Shown here: positions 21,736-32,300 of the stretch, piece by piece | Layout of the letters: each line of letters starts with the position of its first letter | How positions within the stretch are numbered: position 1 is the first letter of the stretch | NCBI GenBank assembly: GCA_030789695.1 | Contig: CM061132.1 | Span: forward strand, 147,568,597-147,632,596 | Direction: 5' to 3' | Length of the DNA stretch: 64,000 nt | Origin: Scilla litardierei | Taxonomy: Eukaryota > Streptophyta > Magnoliopsida > Asparagales > Asparagaceae | The notes under the pieces: generated by a model | The model's database searches: none | Seen by the model: the letters and a program-made list of their open reading frames with translations, nothing else | What the model was told of the DNA's origin: nothing | Program-made: the position numbers and the translations under genes

Positions 21736-23370
21736 TCACTCTATGATGCGGAGGGGACCTTGGACGGTGTTGATCTTCTTCCCCTTGTCTGGCTGCGTGG
21801 AGGTCCCTTCTCCGTGGGCCGGCTCGTCGGCCTGGTTCCTGGCGTGCCCCCGGCTCATCAGCTTCTCAATGTCCTTCTTCAAATGCCAGCAGTCTTCGGT
21901 GTCATGACCATCGTCCTTATGGTACTTGCAGTACTTCTCCCTGTTCTTCCCACCTCTTCTAGCCTTCGGTGGGGGGCGATCAGCTCGCTCTTCCTTCTGT
22001 ACTTGGGCGAGGACGGCGTCTGGGGTGGTGTCCCTCGCGCTTTCTCCCCGCTGCCTGTTCCTCGGCCTCTTCTCGGTCCGGTATCCTTCGGGGCTGACTC
22101 GTCCGCCATCGCCGCGCTTGGTCCCTCGAGTGGCCTTTCCTGCATCCTCGGCCAAGGCCTCCTCGGTCAGCATGAAGCGCTCGACCCTCGCCATGATCCC
22201 GGGGAGGTCCTTCGGGGGATCATTGTGAAGGGACTTCTTGAGGCCTCGGTGGCGAAGCCCTTTCTTAAGGGCCGTCTGGACCACCAGGTCGGGAGGGTTG
22301 TTCACGTTCAGCCTTTCCGCATTGAAGCGGCGCATGAACTGTCGGAGCGGTTCGGCCGGGCCTTGCACTACGTTGAACAGATGTTCAGCACCAGGTTTGA
22401 TCAGCCTCCCCGCCATGAATTGTTTGCAGAACAACTGGGTGAGTTGCTCGAAGCTGTCGATGGAGCGGCCGGGCAGGCTGTGGTACCAGGTCCTTGCCGC
22501 TCCCCTGAGAGTAGAATAGAAGCCCCGGCAAAGCAAGTCATCGTCAGCTCCCTGGAAGGCCATGTCCCCCTCGTAGTCCATCACGTGGTGTCCCGGGTCC
22601 CCTATTCCGTCGTACTTTCCCAGCACCGGGATCCTGAATCGAGAGGGGACCCGTGCGTCGGTTATTCTCCGTGATAGGGGGCACCGGTCTCCGTGGATGC
22701 CCCCGGGGATGCGGTATTCGCCTGCCTCTGGCTCGATCGGGGGTGGAGGAAGCACAGGCGCCGGCGGGGCTGGCTCCGCGACCCTCGCCACGCTTGGGGT
22801 CGGGCTGACCCGACGTTCCCGACTCCTCCTGCGGGAGCTCCTGCTCCGTCGCGATCGGTCTCTTGAGTGGTGTCGTTCGCTTCTCCTGCGGCGGGATGAC
22901 CGCGACCGACGAGATGATGCTGTTATCGATTCGCCCTCCGTCCCTTCGGTTTCTCTTCGGCTCCTTTCACGATAAGGGGAGGAGGCGCGTGACCTCGCCT
23001 GACGAGTGCCGGGCGGCGTGAATCGACGCTCCGTGTTCGGTTTCAGGGTCCCGTGGTCGTCGACCACGGCGGACCGCAAGTGCGGGGGACCCCCCGCCCA
23101 TCGATGGCTATCGTCCAACGTGCCTCCGTTGGACGGCGCAGGGCCGACGAGCTGATGTACCGTCGCGACCAATGTCTGGAGGCTCGCGTTGGTCTCCTGA
23201 GCCAGGGCGCGGAGCTGTCCCTGCGTGGCCAGTTCTGAGCCGCAGGTCTCTTCGGTTGAGAGGGCGGGGTGGTCGCCGACGGGCGTGTCCACGGGGTTGC
23301 CGTTTGATGCGCCATTCCCTTCCTCCGGGATGGGGGGCATGCGCTTCCTTCCATTGCTGGCTCGTGCCAT
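21736..23370 (-). CDS. gag: Tat-type gypsy Gag
   Basis: This intact 544-residue Gag forms the particle shell and binds RNA. Residues about 125-190 are an Arg/Ser-rich segment with many SR and RS pairs. Residues about 240-405 fit the retrotransposon gag capsid domain (motifs near RTWYHSLP and FEQLTQLFCKQF). A zinc-finger-like CX2HX4HX4C motif is at Cys481, His484, His489, Cys494. The frame stops at residue 544, just after an INTV motif where autonomous Tat elements run on into protease, so pol appears to have been lost cleanly at the gag-protease junction. The ATG lies 55 bp downstream of the LTR on the minus strand, after the primer site. Confidence 0.92.
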   Translation of the reverse strand: MARASNGRKRMPPIPEEGNGASNGNPVDTPVGDHPALSTEETCGSELATQGQLRALAQETNASLQTLVATVHQLVGPAPSNGGTLDDSHRWAGGPPHLRSAVVDDHGTLKPNTERRFTPPGTRQARSRASSPYRERSRRETEGTEGESITASSRRSRSSRRRRSERHHSRDRSRRSRSSRRRSRERRVSPTPSVARVAEPAPPAPVLPPPPIEPEAGEYRIPGGIHGDRCPLSRRITDARVPSRFRIPVLGKYDGIGDPGHHVMDYEGDMAFQGADDDLLCRGFYSTLRGAARTWYHSLPGRSIDSFEQLTQLFCKQFMAGRLIKPGAEHLFNVVQGPAEPLRQFMRRFNAERLNVNNPPDLVVQTALKKGLRHRGLKKSLHNDPPKDLPGIMARVERFMLTEEALAEDAGKATRGTKRGDGGRVSPEGYRTEKRPRNRQRGESARDTTPDAVLAQVQKEERADRPPPKARRGGKNREKYCKYHKDDGHDTEDCWHLKKDIEKLMSRGHARNQADEPAHGEGTSTQPDKGKKINTVQGPLRIIE

Positions 23371-23406
23371 TGTTGGTGTGGTTTGCTATTTCGTGGGTCA
23401 GTTCGA

Positions 23407-23423
23407 TCCCACAGACGGCGCCA
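23407..23423 (-). other. Primer-binding site
   Basis: On the minus strand this reads TGGCGCCGTCTGTGGGA, two bases inside the LTR end. The TGGCGCC start is the form used by Tat and related gypsy lineages. Confidence 0.88.
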
Positions 23424-23425
23424 GA

Positions 23426-24373
23426 TGTTTCAGAGTGTTTTCTCACTACAAAGCGTTGACCGTGGAGAACCCGGTCAACGTGGTCAAGGGGCCCGCTTGG
23501 GTCCCTCGGGGGCTTTGAATCGGTGCAGATGGGGCGAGGGGAAGCCTCGGCCCTTGTTGAGACGCTCGGCCTCGGACAGACGAGCACGGCCTCGGTGGAA
23601 GGAAGACGAGGGGTAGCCTCGGTCGTCCAGCTAGTGGCACGGTCGGCGAAGGGCGAGGAGAAGCCTCGGCCCCGGGTCGAGACGTTCGGCCTCGGTAGAA
23701 TGCGCTCGGCCTCGCCTGACGGACGGTGAGGGTTAGCCTCACTCGTCCAGTTGACTGTGAGGTCGGAGAGGGGCGAGGGGAAGCCTCGGCCCGTTGATCA
23801 GCTGCCCACCTGCGTAGATGAGAACGCTCGTCAGGGGGGGCGGACCTAGGTTCCGGCCAAATCCTCTCCGATGCCTAAGTCAGACAGAGATCTGAAAGAG
23901 GAGGCCCGGCGGAGACGGTTCGACTCGTGAGGAGATCGGAACGGCGTCTCACGGTGCGAGCGGGGGAGGAAGGAGATGGAAAGGAGGAACTAGGTCGTTG
24001 ATGGAGTACCTTAGGCTTTAGATACCTGAGATGCGGTCCCTTTTCTTCGTCGTCTCCCTAGCCCTTTTATAGAGCTCCCAGCGTGATTGCCTCGGGCCCA
24101 CGTCCCACGCCCGCCCTCGATCGTGCCCCATCAATCCTCCCCCTCGCCGCCGCTCTCTTCGTCATGCCAGCACCTCCCCATTACTGCCATTTAGTGGTCG
24201 CGCATCTGGGGGAGCGGTTTTCGCAGGAGTGGGCGAGTGACCGGCGGGTTATCGGGGCCGGGTCGGATTAACATTCGAGGGGATCCCTTATAGGGCCTTT
24301 GTTGAATGGGCTTGAGGATGCAGATGGGCTCCTGGGCTCGTGTCTTTTGGGCCTCGGTCAAATAGGCGTAACA
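23426..24373 (-). repeat. 5' LTR of the Tat-type element
   Basis: It is 948 bp, collinear with 16971-17918 and nearly identical to it. Differences seen include 23562 (C against T), a G/A near 23699 and several C/T changes, mostly transitions. Confidence 0.93.
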
Positions 24374-24820
24374 ATGTGATACATAGGATTCTTAGGATCA
24401 GATTTAATTAGGGTTTGAATTAGGAATTAGCTATGGCTAATTATAGGTTGAAGAAAATTAGGGGAAAGGTCAGTCTAACGGTGTCCGAAAAATATAAGAA
24501 AAACATCGGGAAGACCGTGTCGACGAGAGGATCGAGACTACGATGATCGATCACGTGCTAGGTTAACGGAAAATGGAACTAAAAATAAAAAGGTCAAACG
24601 TCGAAGTCTAAAGTTAAGACACTCCCTCATTCAAAGCTGAGTTGTGGAAGAACGACCCGTGAAATGACGTTCACAAAAATTCCACAAAAAACTACTCTCT
24701 CTGAGGGTCACAACGATATATAGCTTTGCGCGTTTGGGATACAAGAGGAGGTCACAATAAATACGCATACGAAAAGAAAGTACGCGCTGAAAAACACACG
24801 ATCGAAAAGCGACTGTTGCA

Positions 24821-25874
24821 TCCTACCCACCTTAGAGCAAAGTCCGTCCTCGGACTTTCTAACTAAAAATATATCTAGCCATTCTAGTAACTACCCCAAT
24901 CATATCACACTATAATTCAAACCATGTATAATCACTACAAGTACTTATATATGCACCATGTAGTCAAACATTAATACTACAAACATGTATATATGCACAG
25001 TCTATACTTATACCTATCATAGACAGTCAAATTCATACACATACTTCAATCATATATATAGTCACGTACATCCCTTATATAACTATCACTCACTTATCAC
25101 ATAGCCATGGTACATATACCTACATAAAAATAATTTCACACTAGCAAATACAATCGTAGTACTTCACGTATAGATAACTACCTATGTATAAAATGAACAT
25201 GGACATACTGCTCCCTTATGTCTCCTAGTGTACACTCAACACCAAACGTATCAACACATGTAATCATACCATACAATATTAAATCATGTTTGCTATATCT
25301 AATATACATTCATCCCTACCATAAATACACAAATATATAGTTATTCAAATACACGCAGATACTACATCATATATACACATCACATACATTCTTATAACTA
25401 TATTCTAGACACAACACACATACCATAGTCGCAAACACCTATAGCTAAGTACATACTTACCCGTGCATGGTGCACGCCAACACACGCTAATATACTATTT
25501 ATACATGCCACTCATACCACTATATACTTAGCACATTCTACACACCTAGTTTAGCTAGCATATATACATTTAAACATGTAAAACCTTCGTAAAGAATTAT
25601 ACTACAAAACCAACACCTATATCTATATAATGGTATAGCCCACCCACAACCATGTGCGTACCGTAACCAGGCACAACCAAACCTATCACTATACACACAT
25701 CATCCATTACTATGTTTATAGCACTACACACAAACCACAGACAAATATAACAATATACTTAGAGTATACCCACTCAAGCATAAGTGAGACTCAAAGACCC
25801 ATACAAGAACCAGATTATTTTATATTCATAACACGATATTTATACCTATACCAACACACCACTCTTATATATAT
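24821..25874 (-). other. Internal region of the composite, left part: G-poor and non-coding
   Basis: After the purine-rich tract (minus strand), about 1 kb of A, C and T with very little G follows on the plus strand, dense in CATATA and ACACA words. No protein domain can be read. Confidence 0.7.
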
Positions 25875-27072
25875 TGTAGGATTTTCTGGGACCCTTAGGG
25901 CACAAAAACTCTATGCCCGTCCTAAGTCGGACGGAACATAGACAGAAAAGCAGCGGAAAAATAAACATGTTAATCTAATTAACATTTAACCCTAAGGTCC
26001 AAGACCCTAATCTAAGATCTATGCCGACTTGGGATGGGTCTGACCATCCCAAGAAGGATCTAGCCTACTGCGATTAAATTAAACTAATGCTAATAAACAC
26101 ATACCCGGAATCTCAGCCCTGGGGCAGGCGAGATGTTCCGCACCGTCTTCCGAGCCGCTCCCGCCCCACGCCGAGCCGCTCCTCGAACCGCTCCGCATCC
26201 CGAGGCGATCAATCCCGTGTCGCCGAGCCAACCAACCGCCGAAGAAAGTTTCACGCGAGTGAAACCTCCGCCTAGATTTCGGATCTGGATCCGAACTCCT
26301 TTGCGGTTTTGCTAGAGCCCTCAGGAGCAAGGCAGAAATTTATAGGGAGAGGAGAAATATTAATTTAAGCTTAGATCCGAGCGTGCTCCAACATTTACGA
26401 GAGCCGCTCAGATCTAGAGCTTGGGACGAGTTATGAGGAAGGGGAAGGGCCTCTATTTATAGAGGCGGCTGACTCTCCCCTTTTCTCCACAACCGAAGTG
26501 GGACTATTAATTTGGGATTAATTAAATCAAGTTAGTTTGCCTTTCACAAAGGGCAAACTTCCTCGAATTTTAACTCCCTCACCGTTGAGCTTCAATGTTG
26601 GTACAACCTACCAAATCAAAGAGGGTTCAACGGTGAACGCGTAGGAAAAAACGGCTCGTCAATCCGAGTCCGTTTGACCCTTCAAACAATTGTCCAAAGT
26701 TAGCCAAAAGTCATGCTTCTCTTAGAAACGTAGCCGTCAAGAAAATCCCAGGTTTCAAAAAACCCTAACCAGAAAATTCGGGCTTGGTGGGCCTCCAGTT
26801 TCGCTGGTTTCAGCCCAACAGTTTGGGCTGACTTGTTTTGGATATAACTTGTGCATTTGGACTCCGTTTTTGACGCGGTTTGAACCTGCGTTTAGAGCGG
26901 GACGATCCCGTCATCTAGGTAACCTTTTCAACGCGTTTATTTAATTAAATATAGTCTTAAACAATTTAAGACACATTTAATCTCTTTTGCATCATATGCA
27001 AATTAGTCCCTATCTAGGCTTAAATTATCATTTGCATCAAATACAAATGATCCGAGGGCATATTCCTCTACA
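25875..27072 (-). mobile_element. Solo LTR, 1.2 kb, different family
   Basis: It starts TGTAGGATTTTC and ends ATTCCTCTACA. It is flanked by TATAT on both sides (25870-25874 and 27073-27077), though in an AT-repeat context where chance is likelier. Its base composition is clearly unlike its surroundings. The reverse complement starts TGTAGAGGAATATGCCC, which resembles some plant copia LTRs, so minus orientation is preferred. The small open frames at 26079-26330 are not supported. Confidence 0.7.
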
Positions 27073-29354
27073 TATATATACCAACGTAATCATATTACTC
27101 GTCACATTATAAAGGTAAAAACACATGCTATCATAGACACACAATAACATCAATCACACTTTATATTTAGTCAAGTAACACCCCCATAATGCAATCACTC
27201 CACATACTATAATAATATTACAAATATCAGTACACGTATATAATCATAATACACTATCCTATATATGCATACTTCGTATAGTCACATACATAGTACTACA
27301 CACATACTCATTGCATGCATACCATACCTACATTCTTATATGCTTACCACATATCTACACAAAACATAGACATATATATAATATATTCACACCATAGCAA
27401 TTTACATATAATTAGTATACCGCTACATATACATATCCATACATAGTTACGACATACAATAATCGAGTATACCTCATGGTATACACGTATACACACAACA
27501 TCCCGTAAAGGCAAGCAATACTATACAAAATTATAACCCTATTACCACACATATATCACACATATTCATACAGTATGTATATATCTACCTATGACTAAGC
27601 ACATACATATCTACGTACGAGCACACGCTCATACGCACTAACATATAGATCATATAATAGGCCTGCACACTTAACTATAAGTACACCTATTATCATTACA
27701 CCTAACATGCACATGACTTTACTAGTTTACTATTTCAAGCATTTACAAGTACCTTCAAACTACATACACCACTAATAGATATTCCAACACTAATTCTAAT
27801 ATACACAGACATCCCTAAAGTGGTATAGCTATCCACACATATATTTATAAATACTATCATTCATACAACTTCATATATATCATGAATAACACTAAGTATG
27901 CATATGTAACACAAGAGACAATCATTAATATACTAAGAGTAGCACCCTCATACATGAGTGTTACGCAGGGGTTCACACACACGGGTCCACACACTCTACC
28001 TATATACATGCACCACGACGATATCACCAAAAATACTAATGGGCCCACCATACTATACTAAGGTTGACATGGGCAACGGTAAGCACTAGTATGATGACTA
28101 AGCAATATTAGGGGAATCGAAACCAAATAGCGCAACGAAACAAGATCGGGATGAACGGGTTCAGATAAGGTGTGGATAAGGAGATAGCTTGGTTAGATAA
28201 AACAGAGCTATAATTGGGAATATTTAAGTAAGGGAAAGAAAGATATAATAATATCCTTATAAAATACAGGAGAATAGCGTGTAGATGATATAAGTTAAAA
28301 TACGAAGTATGGATTAGACGAAAAATAATTAGTATAGAGATTAGTGACTGTTCTGCAATTGGAACTAGATTTGTACTGAGAACTTTGGAGTAGGAAAAAA
28401 CGAAGAATATAAAAACGGACATACTTGAAAAGTTGGAGTTCTCTTTCGCATAGAAGAATATTTAGAGGTCGGTACAATAAGTTGTTTGAAATAAGTTTGA
28501 ATAGTATACAAATGGTAAGAGAAGAAATGGTATACTGGATTATCGATAAGTCATTATATAAAGGAAGTAAGATATTCACATGAGTGTGAAAGATACAGAT
28601 TAGAAAATATTATAAGGTTGTAATTTAAAGATTTCGGCGAAAAAGTTTCGAAATTCAAAGAATGCATTTAAGTCAACTGAAGGGTAGGAAGTCTAAGCTC
28701 ATGCTAAATATTTTCAAAGACTTTAAACTGGGAGAGGAATTCAAAATAAATAATATTGAAAATATTTTTCGAAGGATCAGGATGGTAAAGGGGAAGATTC
28801 AATGATTGATGATGAACGACATGAAGGAATCACGTGAATCGAAAGCAAGTAAGTGAAACAAATATTCAAAACGTAAATAAGACGGGAAATAACTTGGTGA
28901 ATCTTCTGCGATGGGATTCTATGGTCATTAGCTCAAAAGTGTAATGATTAGGAAAATGATAGAAATCAGGAGTTTTAATTACCGGGCCGACTAAAGATTA
29001 GGAGAAACTTAGCACTAAGACTTTCTAATGAACTAGACTGTAATAGAGATCTCAGGGAAATGGACCCAAGAGAACGACTAAAGGAAAAACTCTAGAAATC
29101 TAATATGGACAGGGCTGGGTGAGAGGCTATGAAGGTATCCTAAAATGAGTACGACTAAATCCTAACGAAGGTGCATGACTATCAAACTTGGACGTCCATC
29201 TAAGTCTTCCTACCATCTAAGACAAGGAAAAACGTTCACATTAGACTCAAATTTTATGACTCGAATGTTTCGAACGTTTCAATGGATGTTTAATTATTAT
29301 AGTTGTTTCGATATTTTGCAAGTGCAACGACCTGTATGGGCCACCACAAAAACC
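27073..29354 (-). other. Internal region of the composite, right part
   Basis: The stretch 27073 to about 28060 is again G-poor on the plus strand. From about 28060 to 29350 the bias reverses to purine-rich and C-poor. No readable gag or pol is present. The sequence next to the right LTR shows no standard primer site. Confidence 0.65.
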
Positions 29355-32300
29355 TGTCACGCCTCATTTCCCAAGTATGGAAGGTGAGACACGAAGAGAT
29401 CCACTCAAACTTGAAGCTGTGAAGCTACAGTCTGATAAACGTCTGTGTGTTCATCCATTCTCAGATTCTTGCATTGCAATGAAACAACAACAATAATAAT
29501 AATGAACACATGCAATAAATAACCAACATTCAAAACAACATCCAATTTTTATTCCAAACATCCAGAGATAAGTCATAAAAGAAGTACAAGAGTCTAAAAA
29601 TAAATGCCCCAAGCATGGCCAAAACTAAAACATAGATAAGGTGCCACGCATCGAAAAGCGTAACAGCAGCAACTAGGAAAACAAACAGCAACTAAGAAAA
29701 GCCTCCGACTGAGACTAGGATTGGGTCTCCGGTATCCTCGAACTGAACGTCAGCAGAAGCCTCAAGCTCGATGTCAGCAAACTGGTTGTCCTCAGCAACA
29801 ACCTCAGACTCAAAACCTAACATGTGACACCCAAAAGAAAAGGGAGCATGTCAGCAAAAGTCTCCAAAAGCTAAAAAGGAAGAGACTTTTGTGCAAGGAA
29901 ACATAAAAGGAATGAATGCAACTAGCAGTTTAAAACATGATGATATGGCATGATATTTAATGAATGTAGCAAGTTAAAATGAACATGATAGTCAACATTG
30001 CATGTCATGTCGTAGCGAAAAGCATGCATGTTATGTCGTGCACAGGGTTTACGCCTTTCAGCTGAAGTTCCTGTACGAGCACACTTCTACGCTGAGTGAT
30101 CGCTTAACCCTACCCCTCCACGTGTGTCTGAACTAGCACTCAGCTTCTAGATCACGAGCCAGGAAGTGTTCTTTATGGCATATGATTGACCTAGCCTCAT
30201 GACATGCTATAGGAGTAAGAATCCTACTCGTCGCAGCTTACATTTAATTTGTAGCATGTGCTACGCATTCATGATAAGACATTCAAATGCATGAAATGAC
30301 ATGTGATATGCAACATTGATAGTATAAAAACAGTTATTGAATGCATACAGTTTATCAGTAACTAAACGTGACATGTGATATGCATGAACATGGCATGGTA
30401 AGGGTGTCAGATCTAGCTTCGTTGTCAAGCTAGATCAAGTATGGGTGTCAGATCTAGCTTTATTGTCAAGCTAAGTCAAGTATGATGTCTAGGCAACTAT
30501 CATTTCATCGCCTAGCCTTTTTTACACAAAATCTCAGAATATCCTAAACATGGCTTAACATACAACTGTGCAAGTTTCACTTACCTGAAATAATGTCCGC
30601 AAATCTCAGATCCATGGGGTCCAGAAACTTCCTATGTGCTCAAACCAATCACTAACCTACAGTCACATGTTAATTAATCTTCAATTAGTTATTTAACCAA
30701 AGCAATGAAATTTACGATTTTTATCTTGTTAAACATGCGGGGGTGTGGGTTCCTACGGATCGAGTATTACCTTAACACGACACGAAAGCTACACTGACGT
30801 CTGGTAGCGACGTCAGAGGTTGGATTCCGGCAGCGAGCAAGGTATGGCAGGTTACGGCGTAGACGACGACACCTAGAGGCGGCGAAACGCTGGCGGCTGT
30901 ACGGGCAAGAGAGGCCGGCAAGTGCTTGCGGCCTAGAGGAACTGGCAACGGGGAAGATGGGTGCGGCAGTTAGGGCTGCAGTGGAGGAGGTGTTGCACAA
31001 GGGAGGCCGTGGAGGGATTTGGAGGGCATGCTGGCAATGGAAGAGGATGAACGATAGGTGGTTTGGTGGAGGTGCTGGCCAGATGTCAATGGGTTCGGCA
31101 GTTTTTTGTGTGGAGAGGGGCTGCAGTGTGTCGCGCGGGGAGGCCGAAGGGGGAAGTGTGGCAGTCTTTGGGGCTAAGGGGAGAGCAGGCCGACGGTTGC
31201 TATGGAGGTGGTGGCCGGTGTTTGTGGCTAAGGGGAGGAGAGATCGGCTGTTTAGGACAAGGGGCGGCAATTTTAAGGGTGGCCGGATGTTGACAGTTTT
31301 AGGGGGAGTTGCGGCAGGTGGTTGCCATGGAGGAGGGCCAGCGGTGTAGGGTGCCCGACGGGCTGGGGAAGGCCGGCGGTTGATGGGCGGCTATGTTTTA
31401 GAAGAAAACCTAGGTTAGCTGTTTGCGTTTTAACTTGGGAAAAGTGTAACGGTCGTTTTTCGATCGTGTGTTTTTCTGCGCGTACTTTCTTTTCGTACGC
31501 GTATTTATTGTGACCTCCTTGTGTGTCCCAAACGCGTGAAGTTATATATCGTTGCGACCCTTGGAGAGAGTAGTTATTTGTTGAATTTTTTATGAACGTC
31601 ATTTCACGAGTCGTTCTCCCACGAATCAGTTTTGATTGAAGGGGTGTTGTAACTTTAAATTTCGACGTTTGATCTTTTTATTTTTAGTTCCGTTTTTCGT
31701 TAACCTAGATCTTAACCGGTCATCGTAGTCTCGACCCTCTCGTCGACACGGTCATCCCGATATTTTTCTCATATTTTTCAGACACCGTTAGACTAATCTT
31801 TCACCCTAATCATCTTTAATCTCTAATTAGCCCTAGTAAATCCCTAATTCAAATCCTAATTAAATAATCTAATCTAATCTATATGTTATCATACGTATCA
31901 CATGAATATATTTCCTAGCTATTAGCCACACTAGTTGTACACTCCCCCTCACACACACTCTCTCTCCAATCAACCCTAGGTACACCCATTTCCTACCCCA
32001 TATAGCAAATAACCTTTCATTAAAACACAACTCACCCTAGGGTTTCTATCTCACGCAAGCAACCCATTAGCTACCGACACCTCCATTGCTCAGAGCCCCT
32101 CACCCCATGTCACCCATCAGCCGTCGGACCCCTGTCGCCGGCCATCAACGGCCGGCAACTGCTCCTCCACCTGCCGCACAACCGCGCGAACCCCCTCTCC
32201 CTTGAAACAAAACTGTCGCTCAGCCCACAAAACTGCCGCTCCTCCCCTTTTTGCTCCGGCCCTTCTTCCCCATTGCTCCGGCTGCCTCTACCCACCGGCC

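Larger units (their letters stand above)
16971..24373 (-). mobile_element. Non-autonomous Ty3/gypsy Tat-type element with gag and an antisense gene
   Basis: This 7.4-kb element has two 948-bp LTRs with about a dozen differences that I can count, and a perfect ATGTG duplication (16966-16970 and 24374-24378). The intact target site is visible in the sister LTR near 34310. The primer site and gag are on the minus strand and the polypurine tract lies at the far end, so the sense strand is minus. There is no protease, reverse transcriptase or integrase; instead an intact gene on the plus strand fills the space downstream of gag. This fits gag-only TR-GAG-type elements and the extra (often antisense) reading frames reported in Tat lineages. 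Confidence 0.92.
14758..24820 (-). repeat. Left (3') LTR of the composite, interrupted by the Tat-type element
   Basis: It starts TGTCACGCCCCG and ends GACTGTTGCA. Its two parts (14758-16970 and 24379-24820) rejoin when the inserted element and one copy of ATGTG are removed, giving about 2,655 bp. It is collinear with the right LTR. A GC-rich island at 16200-16800 matches the one at 30780-31390 and produces spurious open frames. Confidence 0.82.
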
